This document shows positions 14,313 to 27,200 of a DNA stretch of 64,000 nucleotides, piece by piece. The DNA is from Dirofilaria immitis. Its lineage: Eukaryota; Nematoda; Chromadorea; Rhabditida; Onchocercidae. Each line of letters opens with the position of its first letter. Positions within the stretch are counted from its first letter, which is position 1. The notes below the pieces were generated by a model. That model saw only the letters and a program-made list of their open reading frames with translations. It was not told the DNA's origin and made no database searches. Both the position numbers and the translations under genes were made by a program. The stretch spans positions 11,901,501 through 11,965,500 of the forward strand of contig JAKNDB010000068.1 of assembly GCA_024305405.1 (NCBI GenBank), read 5' to 3'.

Positions 14313-14914
14313 TTCTTCCATTTGGATAATTCTTTATCAGCTTATATCACGATTATTTACTTGAAATTCATTCTAACCTCCTTTTCCTCTTCTCCTTATC
14401 ACCTCTCTTCCGTCTTTTGCATTTTCCCATTAAATGATCGAATATGAAATGTATCAAATATTTGGAAACAAATAAGATTCTCCAGTGGGATCAAATCTAC
14501 CATCATCAAATTTGCTGCTGAGCTAATGATTAGTGATATTTATTGATGGATTAATATCGATAATGAAAATTTAAATAATATAATATATACAATTTGATGT
14601 GAAAGAGATAAAGAGAGAGGTTAGATGTTAAGAATATAGTTTGCCTTCATCAATCAAGAAACATCAAAGATAGTGATGATGAAATAAATAAACAGATTAT
14701 ATTCAAATATTATGATAAAATAAATATAATCATTTCATATATATTTTATTCCACGAAATATAAATAATCAATAATAAATATTAAATTATAAATATAATTT
14801 GCTCACATACTTGAAAAAGATTGAATGAATTGAAAGGGTAATGGAATGCTTATTTATTATAATGAATTTGAGATGAAAGAATGAAAAGAAAAAATTTGAA
14901 TAAAATTTCTTTTT

Positions 14915-14962
14915 CATTATCATCATCATCGTTATCATCATCATCATCATCATCATCATCAA
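14915..14962. repeat. (ATC)n microsatellite
   Basis: An imperfect run of ATC triplets with one GTT interruption sits in intergenic DNA. Confidence 0.9.
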
Positions 14963-15679
14963 TTATTTTTAATCGATTTGATATGATTGAAAAATACGAA
15001 TGAAGTGTGCATCAAATTCGAATGATCGAAAATATTGGAAATAAAATATTAATAGTAAATAAAATAGGAATTGAAATACTATAAAAATTTGATAGAAAAT
15101 AACAATTTTATTCGATATTTTTTTGACTGACATTTATCTTTCAAACAATTTCGTTTTAGATAATTTTATTCAATTTAACAAATTCATTGCTAAAAATCGC
15201 ATCCATCCGATTTATCTCTTTTGATAAATTAAAGATTAAATTACATTTTGCATATACCCTTCAAATAAAGCTTTGGATAATATCCTGTGTCCTACGTGAA
15301 TCATTTGCAAGAAAATTTAAGTTAGATTTTATTTTTTTGTTTGGAAAAAAATTTCTATACTTATATCCAAGTAGGTCTTCCGAAAGAATTTCTCTTCTCT
15401 TTAAGCTTCGTTCTTACTTTTATGATATAAATTTCTCAATTAATCGCAAAGAATTAATGTCACAATTAAAATTTCACACATTCAAACATTTCAATTATTG
15501 TAAAATTGAAAAATATTTATATAATATTTCAACAAACAAAATTGCTTTCATTATATAGTTAAATAATAAGAAAAATTTGAACTAACTATAAATGATTTAT
15601 AAATAGATCAAGGAAAACATTTGTTATTGATTTTGTGAGAAGAGAATAATCGATTTTATACAGCACATTGTGTAGATTT

Positions 15680-15700
15680 GAGGTCAGATAACCTGACCTC
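15680..15700. repeat. Perfect 8-bp inverted repeat around AGGTCA
   Basis: GAGGTCAG and CTGACCTC are separated by ATAAC. As DNA it is a palindromic arrangement of two AGGTCA hexamers, the nuclear-receptor half-site. As RNA it would form a short hairpin. No adjacent gene start is visible, so no function is assigned. Confidence 0.5.
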
Positions 15701-17599
15701 TTGCCAATATAGCCACGAGAAGAATCGAACTGATTCATTCTTAATCATAAATTCTTTATGCAAATATGAATATAATTCATTTTGTTTTTAAACTTACTTG
15801 TTTAATGAATTTTATAATTTAAAAAGAAACTAGGCGATATTAAATTAATTCGAATTTAATTAATTCATTTTTTAGATTAAAATTATTTATATTAATTATT
15901 TTTCAGACTTAGGCGATATATTTTACATATTTTACATAAGCGAAATTATTATCGCTTCGATTAACTCCCACTTTCCATATCATACCATTAGTTTGACCTC
16001 AATTAATAATACATTGTCGTGGTAATCATTATAAATAATCAATGCATCGATCACCCATTTTTACTGATTTCATTTAATATTATTCATTATCACTCTTTAA
16101 ATTTCAACTCCAAAATTTACTCACAAATTCTTGCCTTACCATATCTCGATATTGAAAGGTTAAGTAACACATTTCTATATTATGTGATTGAAATTATTAT
16201 TCATTTGTTTATTGCATTTTTGATCTTTTGTCCTCCTTTAAGAATTATCAAGTCAGTATTTTTTAATTTCTTATTTTCAGTGTTATAAAAGTTGTTATCA
16301 GCATGCCATTTTATTGATTAAGCAATTCTATTGAAATAAATTAAATTTGAAAATTTGTGATTACAATTGATTTCGTTTGTCATATAAAGCATTTTGAAAT
16401 GAAATAATAATACAATACTTATTTATCTACTTTATTAATTGTTTACGTATTAATTCACATTCGCCATGCTAAATACATGGAAGAAATTTAATTTAGTAGT
16501 ATATTTATTTATTATAAAAATATTGTAATATTTATTATGAATCAATATTATAGTATTTATTATGAATATAAACATTTATTCCTTTGTATTCAATGCTATC
16601 ATTATTTTTATTTATTTGTTTATCCTTTCGAAATTTCAATTCATTCTTGTTTTTTTCAGATAATTTAATTTGTTATTATCATATTGTTAATTTTGCTTTT
16701 AATAAGTCATAATAAATAATCGAAATGAAAACATTTTTAAAGGCTATCCGATGAACAGATGCAAAATTAGGATGAATGCTACATTTAAGCTACCGATGTT
16801 GTAAATATCATCAAAGGCATTTTTATCAGGAAATATTGGAGTGAAAAAAATAAGATAAAAAATAATGAATAGGCTGATTACATATCATTATTTAAATTTT
16901 ATTCTTTGTTTGTTTATTAATTGATCTATTGAATAGGTGTTAGAGCAAAATAAAAAAATTTTTTTGATCCTTGAATTATATGATTGATTAGTCGCAATGA
17001 TTATTCATTTGTTCTGCTTTACTTCAAAAAATTTATTCCATTTTTTTAATCCAGTTCTTACCTCTTACCATTTTCTTCATCCATGTTCCCATTCATCAGA
17101 TGATTTGTTTGGAAATTTTGAAATTTCATATATAAATTGTTTCAACTACTAAATTGAACTAACAGCGTAAATTTCTATAAAATTATTTTTTTTTTGAAAT
17201 GATCGCCATACCAGAAATTAAAATATATGGCATATATGATACGATTATATCGAATTTTATCTCAAATTAATTTGAAAATCTCTATCATATCAACTAACTT
17301 TTACATAGTTTTTATCCAACACTTTTCTAATTTGAATTATGATTTAGCTAATTGAAATGAAAGAAAAAAATTAATAATACTTATTTTCTCTCTCTTTGCT
17401 ATCATCGTAAATCATTCCAAATATTAATTAGGATGAATTTTCCATTCCTGTAATTAATCTATTACTCTTTTTAAGAATAAAAATGTCAAAAATTTTATTC
17501 TCTTAATTAATAAAATACAGAATATACCATCTACAATTCAATAATTTATCGATTAATTGCGCTAATTTCAAATATTTCGAAAAATTTCTCATACTTCTT

Positions 17600-17604
17600 T
17601 TTCT

Positions 17605-17640
<36 letters not shown>

Positions 17641-17660
17641 TCTTTCTCTCTTTCTCTCAC
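17600..17660. repeat. (CT)n polypyrimidine microsatellite
   Basis: This is a CT-dinucleotide tract of about 60 bases with a few T or G interruptions, 270 bases upstream of the tRNA gene. Confidence 0.9.
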
Positions 17661-17927
17661 TCGAAATATTTTTTGTTTCAGCTTAAACTTATTTACCAAT
17701 GAACTTATTATTTGCTATTGTAGAGGGTATGAGTGCGAAAATGGAAATATTTAGTTATTTCGTTAAAAATTTATTTTAATTTTTAATTTAAAAAAGCGTA
17801 TCATTAATTTTTATCGGTTGAATATTTTCTATTAATTATTTAATATTTCGATCGTCTATTAATTTATGTTCCATTTTTTACCAAAATCACAGCTTTGAGT
17901 TGATGAATATTTCAGGCCATCGTGACT

Positions 17928-18000
17928 GGTCTCGTGGTGTAGCGGTTATCACATCTGTCTAACACACAGAAGGTCGGCGGTTCGATTCCGCCCGAGATCA
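17928..18000 (+). tRNA. tRNA-Val, anticodon AAC
   Basis: The 73-base gene folds as a canonical cloverleaf. The acceptor stem is GGTCTCG/CGAGATC (one G-U pair) with discriminator A. The D arm contains AGCGGTTA. The anticodon stem is TCTGT/ACAGA with loop CTAACAC, putting anticodon AAC at 17961-17963. The T arm is GGCGG-TTCGATT-CCGCC. Internal A box (TAGCGGTTATC) and B box (GGTTCGATTCC) are intact, there is no intron, and the CCA end is not encoded, as expected for a nuclear gene. Confidence 0.97.
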
Positions 18001-18044
18001 TGCGACCTACATGTCACGGTTTCCTTGGAAATCTTGGCGGCGCG

Positions 18045-18049
18045 TTTTT
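18045..18049 (+). terminator. Candidate RNA polymerase III terminator
   Basis: This is the first run of at least four T residues downstream of the tRNA. It lies 45 bases beyond the mature 3' end in a locally GC-rich stretch. The position is somewhat far for a tRNA terminator. Confidence 0.5.
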
Positions 18050-18803
18050 ACCGGTAGATATATTGAATTTATTATCATCCCGCTAAATTACAGAGATTTT
18101 CAACATAATGTTATTAACAATTTCAAGAAATACTTTCTAGCAGTGAATTTCTAGTAAAAATGAGTGCCAAGAAAATTAAAGCAACACTGAAAACAACTCA
18201 AGTACTGCTTCCAATACTTACGAAAATATCTCGGCAATTTTATAATAATTATTCGTTTTAATTATCTCCTAGTAATAATTATTATCACAACCAATCAATT
18301 ATTCAGTTCAACTTATTTCCCAATTAAAATACTAAGTATTTAATAACTTCTACCCAATAATCATAAAATCAGTTATTCAGTATGAAAGAAATTAACAAAC
18401 GAACAAAATGATACCGTCTTTTTCTGATGTCACTTTTGATGCCATATCATCCCACAAATGCGGAAATTATTCAACCTTTACTTAAAATTAAATAATTCAA
18501 TGGTCAAAATCTATTCTTTCATTTGATTTATAATATAAAAATTTGCTAGAATAGCTTAACTGAAGTTACATTAAGTTACATTTATTTTATATTGTTAAAA
18601 TAATTTAAAGAAATCAACTTTCAGAGAAACGAATCAAAATTAATTTGAAAAACTAGCTCTACCTTTGACCATCAATGATCTTTCCAATGACAGAGTACGA
18701 TAACTCAAAAAAGTTCAGTTTTTATTGAATGCCACAGATAATCACTTATATGATAGGAATTTATCCAACAACTAACAAAATGAAACAATTTATTAATGAT
18801 CTG
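18050..18803. other. Spacer between the tRNA and the RPA43-like gene
   Basis: AT-rich DNA with no supported gene. The high-coordinate end holds the 3' UTR of the RPA43-like gene. Confidence 0.5.
18789..18794 (-). promoter_or_regulatory. Candidate polyadenylation signal
   Basis: A minus-strand AATAAA hexamer begins 10 bases after the TAA stop of the RPA43-like gene. Short 3' UTRs are common in nematodes, so the placement is plausible. Confidence 0.45.
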
Positions 18804-20616
18804 TTACATTAACTTTCCCTTTATTTGGCACAACGATCCTTTGATTTCAATGCGAGAAAATTTAATCAACACTTGATCACCAATTTCTGGAGGCTCCTTT
18901 GTATTCTTTATAAGTGCAAAAAAGTTATTGTGTTATGTAGTTTGGCGGTTACGAATTTCTGTAAAAAAGAGCTGGATATAAGCTAAAATTTTACATGCAG
19001 CTGCTACTAGAAACAGAATTATTTTTGAAAACAATATATTCGAAATGTCAGATGCTATTTTCTATTTCTATTTAAGTGTTATTCAATGATGTACAATCAA
19101 GGGAATGTCCAATGTCCGGTAAAATACCCTGCAGAAGAAGAGATAAAGAAAAAACTGAAATTCAAGCAAATTAGCACTTGCTGAAACTGAAGTTCTCCTT
19201 AAATTTCAGCTATTCGAGTTTTTTCTTTATGTCATACTTTTTTAATACAAAATAAAGTACCTTATCAACAGCAGTCACCAAGCAATTATAGATGTGGCCT
19301 TCTTTCGGACGAAATATAATACAATTTACATTTAGATCAATATGCATACATGGTTGATCAGCAATACAAAATGGTTTATCAATAATATCAATCTTCCCGA
19401 TAGCTAATAAGATACCGTTTAATCTAAAATATAAAATTATAGATAGATCTCAATAATAGTGTCTCAGTGAAGAATAATTTGATTTAATTTCAACGACTTA
19501 CATAAATGGAAAATTTAAACTAAAATGCAATTAAATATTATAGCTTAAATAAATTCAATTACACAAACTATAATAGAATCGACTGCCAAATTTCAAAACA
19601 GTTGACATTGAATCAAAATTCTGTTTTTTTTTTTAAACGACCAATCAATTTCTCAGCTTTGCAACTAAATTTGGTTGTTTAAAAGTGAAATCTATTAGGA
19701 TATTTTCAATATTTTCAATTTGTAAAATCTATTACAACGTGCAATTTAAATTTTATTTTTTTTTAGTAGAAACTTTTATGTTGCAGAGTCAATCATAACT
19801 TTAAATAGAGAAATACTGCATAGTCAAATTTAACTTTTTCAATAGAAGAACTAAAATGCGAAATAATACTGAGCTTTGTGTGCTACATTCATCGTCATAT
19901 ATATCACCAATCAACAATCAACTGACAAATGAACAGAATCTAGAAAAAATTGGGTACGAAACTTACGATTTCCGATACTGACCAAGTGAAGAGTTTAAAA
20001 TATATTTAATAGCATTACCAGCTTCTCCCAGTTGATGCCATCCAATCGTTACATGGCGTTTTTCGGCTATTACAAATAGATTACAATCTGTATCCGCAGC
20101 CATAATCCTATAAATTTAATAAAAAATTGTTAATCTCAAAATTAATAAATAAAAACATGAAGCAATAAAAATAAAAATAACACATGCTTATCTGAATGGC
20201 TGATATTAGAAAAAACGAAAACTTATCATGACTACTCTAACAAATTTTTTGGCTAACATTGTTCTGCCAGCAACGTAGTGCAAATTCATTAAATTTTACG
20301 CATTTCGAATATTAGTAAAACTTATTTGATAAATTTCTAAAAAAACGTTATCTGGTAGTAGCTAAAAGTGGAAAAAAATTAAGAAAAAGCAATGATTTTT
20401 ACCGTTTTAATTTTTGATAACTCATCCCAATATCACGATTCATTCCCATTTTCAATTTATCGTTAAAATAGTTTTTACTTTTATTCATTCCGACCGAATT
20501 TTGTGATATTTCACTTAAATCCATGTCTAACACATCATTATCATTTTCCAATTTTATTCTTTTTGCGCTTGCTTCAATGCTGATTTGCTTATTTTCCGAT
20601 CTTTTCGTTTACCCAT
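18804..20616 (-). CDS. RNA polymerase I subunit RPA43/POLR1F-like protein
   Basis: RPA43 is part of the stalk of nucleolar RNA polymerase I and contacts the initiation factor Rrn3/TIF-IA. Exons: 20403-20616, 19967-20107, 19261-19423 and 18804-18958; all splice phases agree. About 224 residues. The start gives a basic MGKRKDRK leader. Exon 3 carries the most diagnostic stretch, LNGILLAIGKI followed by HIDLNVNCIIFRPKEGH, corresponding to the loop into the OB-fold domain of human POLR1F. It is followed by GDQVLIKFSRIEIKG and a short C terminus, without the long lysine-rich vertebrate tail. The frame breaks by one base in a T run at 20560-20564 and in an A run at 18918-18923. If the first break is real, translation would start at the ATG inside exon 1 (MDLSEI). 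The assignment is by motif memory; another OB-fold polymerase subunit (for example RPB7/RPC8-like) is less likely. Confidence 0.62.
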
Positions 20617-20643
20617 TCCAGTATCTCAATTTCGAGAAAATTT

Positions 20644-20645
20644 CT
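20644..20645 (-). promoter_or_regulatory. Candidate trans-splice or 5' UTR acceptor for the RPA43-like gene
   Basis: A minus-strand TTTAAATTTAG acceptor lies 28 bases before the proposed ATG. Nematode mRNAs often receive a spliced leader at such a site, but a conventional upstream UTR exon is equally compatible. Confidence 0.35.
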
Positions 20646-21376
20646 AAATTTAAAAATTAAAGATTGAAAGCAGTAACCAAGTTTGCGAATGTAAAGAGAA
20701 TATTCATGATAAAGAAAAAAGGAAACATCTGAAAAATAAATAAGAAATTTTGGAATTTTGATCCTAAGATTTTTAAACATCAATTTTGTTTAGTGAAAAA
20801 TTTTAATCGAATAGTTCATTAATAAATAATCTTAATCAAATAATCAAATAACTAATCTTGAAATAATCACAATATTATTAGAAATTTTCAACATAGTAAT
20901 TGAGAACCTTAACAAAAACTATCTTATAATTAAAAACCCAAACCTATTCTTTAAATGCTTCAAAGAATTTAATCTTGAAAGTTTGAAAAAAAAACTGATC
21001 TCCACTACGATAAATTCGATAGCCATACTGACTATATTAAAAAAATAGTATGAGAAGGCAGCAAAAATATTTTACATACAGAGAATGTAGTTCGAATACG
21101 ATAAAAAAACTAAAACACCTAATGATTGTGTTCACGGAGTACGATTATTTGCAATAATAATTTGATACTTCGATATAAGAAGATACGAAAAAGCAAAGGA
21201 GCAAAAAAACCATAAAAATGCATTTCTTGGCAAATTCAATTAATGTAACTGCATCAAATGGAAATTTTCAGTTATAAATTCTTGTTTAGATAACTTGGTT
21301 AAAATATACTACAACTGTAATAGCATAATAATATACAATTAACAATTTGATAATGCATGCAAGAAAATTTTTAGAA
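20646..21376. other. Spacer between RPA43-like and Gemin8 genes
   Basis: About 730 bases of AT-rich DNA on the 3' side of Gemin8. No additional exon is supported. The two genes share a strand. Confidence 0.5.
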
Positions 21377-22854
21377 CTATAATTTCAATGGTATATTAGG
21401 CCATAAGCATGCGCCGGTTTGAAAATAATTTTGTTCGAATCGGAGATCCAAATGCGCTTCCATTGCTAAAATTTTTTCAGCATCGTCACCATATAATTCT
21501 TTCATTTTCTCGAGCTTTTTCCTTCTTTCATCAGGCCCGTTGGGCAAGTCCAATGATCGTCTTTCATCACCATAAACTCCAACTGTAGCAGCATGGTTAA
21601 AGGATAAAAATCGCATCATTTCAATGTAACTTTTTAAATTATCTGTACATCTCAAATATGATTAGGGTATTTTGCTTACATTAAAATCTTCACAAATTCA
21701 AAATCCAAAACTTTTCTTCGCTATCCCGGTCAGAGAAATTAGCAGTGGGCGGTTTAGATTGCTTGAAGTTAATCAGATTATCAGTTTATAGGAATTTCTA
21801 ATGACCAGTACTTCTCCACGATATTTCTAAACAGAAGAATAGATTTTAGCTCGAATTAGTTAGATGTTAGTAAATAAAAAATAGGAAGGAATTTACTTTT
21901 ATCAGCCATTACATATTGGTCTTCTTCAAACCAATCGTTTTCTTTATTTTTCTTAGCTTCTTTGTTTCGATCAGCATCTCCTACAACATGAGACAGTTAA
22001 AATAAATCCTTTTAACAATATGGAGCTGAGAAAAAATTCCTAAACATTAATTTGGCGAGAAAATAATTCAATTTACATGTTGATTAAAGAAGTAATTTAA
22101 AAATTCGATAAATTAAGAAAAGATTAGCACCTTTATTATAATGTTCATTTTCGAAAATTTAAGCAACTATTTAAACCACATTACACTTGAAAAACACTTA
22201 CTCTGTTTTCTGTGCTCAATTGTTTGACGAAAAAAGCAGCCATTTCGCTACTCATACCAATATCTTCGCTCATATCTCTTGAAGATGATGAATCTTGTTT
22301 AACATCCGGCAAAGAGTCATTGCTGACAGTCCGTGCTAAAAAAATCATTGCTGACAGTTCGTACTAATATATATACATATATTTTTGAAACTGTACTTCA
22401 ATTTGTAAAGCGTAGACTATTTATAAAATATATCGTCCTATCTGGCAGAATTTACACGTTTCTTAAGACTAATTTGCTTTTCATAATTAAACAAATTCAT
22501 GATATAAAATGAATGTTTTTTGCACCCAAAAAAATCATTCATAATATAGAGAAAGAATAAGTTATGAATTGGAATAATTATAAACTAAATAATACAACTA
22601 CCGTCATAATAAATATAAAAACTCTAATTGCTTAAAAAAACATATGCACTTGGCAAACGATTTCTCTTGACAAAATGCCCTTTATTGAAGTTTGATTTCA
22701 TATCAGTCGTAGTCGAAATCATATCAGATGAACAATTAATTGCATATTCACGAGCTGCTTGATGTGCTTTTAACCATCGCAGAGCTGCTTGATGATAATT
22801 CCAAAAGTTCTTCAGATGTCGATCATCCATAAGCCAACCTTTATTATCACACAT
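21377..22854 (-). CDS. GEMIN8: Gemin8, SMN-complex subunit
   Basis: Gemin8 links Gemin6/Gemin7 to SMN in the complex that loads Sm rings onto spliceosomal snRNAs. Exons: about 22650-22854, 22202-22335, 21897-21980 and 21377-21642. The predicted protein is about 228 residues (human 242). The N-terminal WNYHQAALRWLKAHQ corresponds to the tryptophan- and histidine-rich YHQAM block of human Gemin8. The C terminus has MKELYGDDAEKILAMEAHL and ends WPNIPLKL, matching the vertebrate ending YWPVIPLKF. Between them lie an acidic/serine linker and a charged coiled segment. The donor of exon 1 is ambiguous (22650 or a few codons upstream). Exon 2 appears one A short at 22206-22209 (minus AAAA); adding it restores phase and a STEKQR-like basic helix. 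ATG follows directly after an acceptor. Confidence 0.88.
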
Positions 22855-22855
22855 T

Positions 22856-22857
22856 CT
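22856..22857 (-). promoter_or_regulatory. Candidate spliced-leader acceptor of Gemin8
   Basis: Minus-strand TTTTTCATTTACAG is followed by one base and then the Gemin8 ATG. An acceptor with essentially no 5' UTR and no phase-compatible coding exon upstream is typical of nematode trans-splicing. Confidence 0.45.
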
Positions 22858-24278
22858 GTAAATGAAAAAGATAAATCAAATCCATCACAATTCGGTGATG
22901 TACCAATTCGTACACTAAATGAAAGTAAAGCTTGTAAGAATAAATGGGAATTGCATGTTAAGGACATCAACCTTCTAATCAAAAGAACGTATAAACCCTA
23001 AGCATTTGAAAACAATCATTCAATAATGAAAACTTCTTTCAGCAGTTCTTAACTTATCGAAAAATATGACCACCTTGTTACTACCGAAATGGAGAGAATA
23101 ACGTTTTGATTTCCTCAATTAAAAGTTTTGTTATATCCTTATCAATTTCTAATTTTCTAATTTTATTATTCGAACAAATACAATCAAAAGCATATGAACA
23201 CGATATAAAACAATCCGGGTTGTTAAAATAATTTATTATCGATAATGAAGGAAACGAATAATTTCTATGGAAAACATTGAAATGCTGATGGCATGCACAA
23301 ATGCATACATATAAGCATATATATGGCGATTCCTGACGGAAAATAAGCACCATAAATTTTTTTAAAATAACTGGATTTAAATATCAGAGAAAAATGTCGA
23401 AAAATAATAGCATTGTTGAAAGCTAATAGAAAGCTCAAGATTATAATAATCCATGAGAATATCCAAGTTTGATAAAATTGTTTTTGAAAAAAACAAAATA
23501 GAAAACAAATAAATATTGCATAGCTTTGGGGAAAGATAAATAATAAATATCTATTTATTAGTACATCAGCATATGTATATTTGTAGATGAGAAATGTTTC
23601 GAAACATGTGAATTTTGTCCCTTATATTGTCTTTTTGTGCAATTTCAGTGTCGCAAATAGAGCATTAATATCAATATGCTCTGAATTATAAAACAAGATA
23701 TTAAAATATTATATTACTAATCGAAGGGGAACCAAATGAAAAAATCTCGAATATAAATTATTGCAAACGAAATATTCGAATTCATAAATTTTTGAGAATA
23801 ATCAATGCTGTTTTTTTGCATATTTTGACTTTCATTGATTTCTTCTACTATTTTTGTTACTTAAGTTTCAATTTAAGTTTTAGCGTCCAATTCATTATAA
23901 TTTTTAATTGAATGTCTAAATAAATAATTTGTAATCAATAAAAGCAATTTCAATATTATTCATGCAAACATCGTTCCTAACTTCATATTTGAATAAATTA
24001 TGGAATAATTAAGCGTCGCATCAAACTCAAGTAACGGAAAAGAATGAGCAATTAATATGGAACAAACAAAAGCAACAGGCTTTTTCTGCAACAGAAGATT
24101 TGAGATTCAAAATAAATGTCTAATTACCTTTTGCAATGCCAAATTCAGTATTACAAATGCGAATTTATGTTTGTTTTGAGTATCATCAGGTCGGAAATAA
24201 TGAACCAATGATTATAGTTATTATGCAAAAAGAGGTAATCAGTAATAAATTAAAACATAATCAAAGATAAAGGAGCGA
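22858..24278. other. Spacer between Gemin8 and the DLGAP gene
   Basis: About 1.4 kb without a supported gene. Small frames at 22789-23001 and 23081-23353 have no recognisable content. The distal part should include the DLGAP 3' UTR. Confidence 0.5.
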
Positions 24279-27200
24279 TCAGATAATCATGCGAGCTTCA
24301 CCGTCGTTACGTTCACTATGCTGTTCCTCCTCGGCTTTCATCAACTCCTTTTGGCGCCGTTTCGCTGCTGCCAAAGCTACTTGTCGGCGCTGAACTTCGA
24401 ATGCTACTTTTTCATTGGCTATCATTGGTGAATGGGATCGTATTTTCTTTGTAATGTCGCTGCGATTTTCGTCTATTATGCTGAAAATCGATAGGTTCGA
24501 GATTAAAGTCAAAATTATCTTAAACACTATGGCAAAGAACTAAACTTACGAAACTATAAAAAAGGATGGGTAATCAAAGTAAGATCAGCCCATAAATGAG
24601 CTAGGAATTTTGTCCGAATTTTATCGATCTAGGAAATCTTTCATCCATTTAGGAGTTTTCATTTACAACAATGCCAGTGCATGCATTAAAATAAAAATGG
24701 CTACCTCATTGAGGAGAGCTCTAATTCCGGTAGTTTCCAGTGATTTTCACGAAGAGAAGTAATTTCACGAAAGTTAGTCTCCAGCTCTTTCAGTTCAATA
24801 CTGATCAATGCCCAATAACCGGAAAGATCGCTAAGTTTTACCTGCTGTACATTTGAATTTTGACCCTGAAAGCTTGGTTTATTCCGTAATAAGGAAAAAG
24901 CGGGAAGGATGTAGCAAAATGTATATTTGTTACAAAATAATAAAATAGCTAGCGTCAAATCAACAATAATTAGACATTTCACTGTTATCCAAATTATTCG
25001 AAAATAGGTTTAGAATTATAAGTGTGAATCATGACTTTATTTCAGACAGAAATTATGATCTAATGAAAAATAACCAGATGATTCTTGACCAGATCTTCGA
25101 ATTTTGCCATTTTTTGTCCAATAAAAGATTTGCTTTTCCAATTGCAGTTCTAAGCATTCCCGCAGCATACTCTGGCATATGTTCTTCTGAAAGAAAGAAA
25201 AAACGATTTGAAAAATGAAATTAAAAGATCTCGCAAAATCCAAGAGGTTTGCCCCTGATGAGTACTGAAATTAAAAATTTATATGAAGTACACCTTTCAG
25301 AAGATCATTTTTAGCTTGATCACTAAGTAGCTGCAAGTTCTTTCGAGCTTCCATTAGTAGACTGCGATAAGCTTCGCCATCAGGCAGAACGAAATTAATG
25401 CCATTTTCGTTTTTAACTCTTTCCGCTATTTGTTCGTTTATCAGTTGTCCATTTCCAAAGCTTACCTTGAAAAACTTAGTTTTTTTATATTTATGCAAAT
25501 TTCAGATGCGCATTAGTCATTCACAATTGATTTAACGGATATTAGCATTTTTTTCTTCAGTTTTCTACATTTTATAAAATGTAAGAGTAACAGTAATCCA
25601 ATTTATACAAATTCCCATTAAATCCTAATTTTGATAGCTGATTTCACGAAGCACTCGAACAATTAAATTATTCTAATCTTTTAAGCAATGGATTCTATTT
25701 TACTTTGTGGCAACACAACTTTTAAGTTTATCCATTTAGATTTTAAAATTGCATGAAACAAGCGAGAAATGATTCGGCTGACGTATTCGTTACATTAGCA
25801 TTGATTCATAGTTATATCGAATAAATTACGAAATTTAACCTCTGATTGATTACTAATGTGCGGTTTGCTTTCCATGGATGTTTTCAGGATGGCTTGATGC
25901 ATTTGCTGCGCAACAGATGGGTTTGGATTAGTGTGCCAATATGCCGCACCGTACAACTAAAATTAGCTAATCCAAATAACTAGTATGTAAAAGTATTATT
26001 ATTGAGAAAAGAATAAATTGCTTGTAAGCAAACTATTCTAATACCGAATTACAATTCAATTAGTATAAAAATATTTTTAAAAACTGCTAAATGTTTCTAT
26101 TTGATATTAGAACTATTCTTAAATAAATGTTTCCATTTTATGTATTTCTTACCATTTTACTAGATATTTATCAGTTTTTTCATTTTTTTGTGAATGATTT
26201 ATTACTTATTGCACTAGTTTCTTTTCTTTTGCGAATGACTTATTACTTATTACCACAGACTAAGAAGATAAATTAGACAACAAAACAATTTCGGGCTAAT
26301 TTTTTATTTGAGTTCAAAATAGTTCAAAAAAGCAGTAAAATTTTTCCCGAAGGAGACGAGAGTCTTGAAGATGATGAATGTGATATGTATCACTGGAAGT
26401 TGACGATGTCAACGTAGAGGAATCACTAAAGGCTAATTTTTTATCATCCATAAAAATTTAACGCTAGCCAATCTATGGCATTTTGATATTTAAAGCAAAC
26501 TAAGTAAACGAAGTAGGTGTCCCGTGGCTTGACCCATAATCACAACATAGTTGTTTTAAGATGTCTCTTCTTTTATTCAACGCAATAATAACGACTCATT
26601 TCTCGATCGAACTATGACGTGCGATTAGAAGCGAATTATATGAGGCAAACAACGACGACTTAGTTAGTGGTAAAGAGATTTCGAAGCACTCCAAACTATT
26701 TCTCAAAACCGAATTAAACTTCATCGAAACAAAAGGTCATTGTAACTGTTTGGTTGTTAACTACTAAATAAATCCGGTGAAAACGATCCATCTAATGATA
26801 TGCTCAGCGAATTGGTTAGATACATCGAAGTTACGATTGTATCAGTCGATACTGGTTAACAGTAAAGACGTAATTCTTTTCAATATACTCAAAAACTAAA
26901 CAAATTGAGCTTCGAATTTTGGGAATCAGTCATATTCATTTGACTCGCCACTAATTAACTACTGCTCGATAATATTTCTTCTACAGTTAATGGAATGAAG
27001 AAAATATCTTCAAGAATTCGTCAAATTCCAAAGCAGGCGTTTCTACATCATAGGACGAGCAAAAATAAACTTGTTTCCAGTTGACAAAAATATGTTATCA
27101 AAGTCCATATTTTAATTACTAAGAATGTGTTTGAGGCTATCATAATGATTTGAAATTCACAAATGCAAAGAGCTAATGCCATCCATTAATCAAAGTTCTG

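Larger units (their letters stand above)
12068..17927. other. Intergenic region without recognisable genes
   Basis: Nearly 6 kb of AT-rich DNA lies between the formin 5' end and the tRNA. Open frames such as 15187-15558 (123 codons) and 16019-16288 (89 codons) have lysine/isoleucine/phenylalanine-rich composition expected of random AT-rich sequence. They show no splice-linked partners or recognisable motifs. The formin promoter probably lies at the low-coordinate end. The rest consists of simple repeats and degenerate minisatellites, listed separately. Confidence 0.6.

Noticed and set aside
15187..15558. A 123-codon plus-strand frame in the large intergenic region
   Set aside because: Its composition matches random AT-rich DNA, with no motif, no splice partners and no signal of conservation.
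16019..16288. A hydrophobic 89-codon plus-strand frame
   Set aside because: Apparent membrane segments arise easily from T-rich DNA; nothing else supports a gene.
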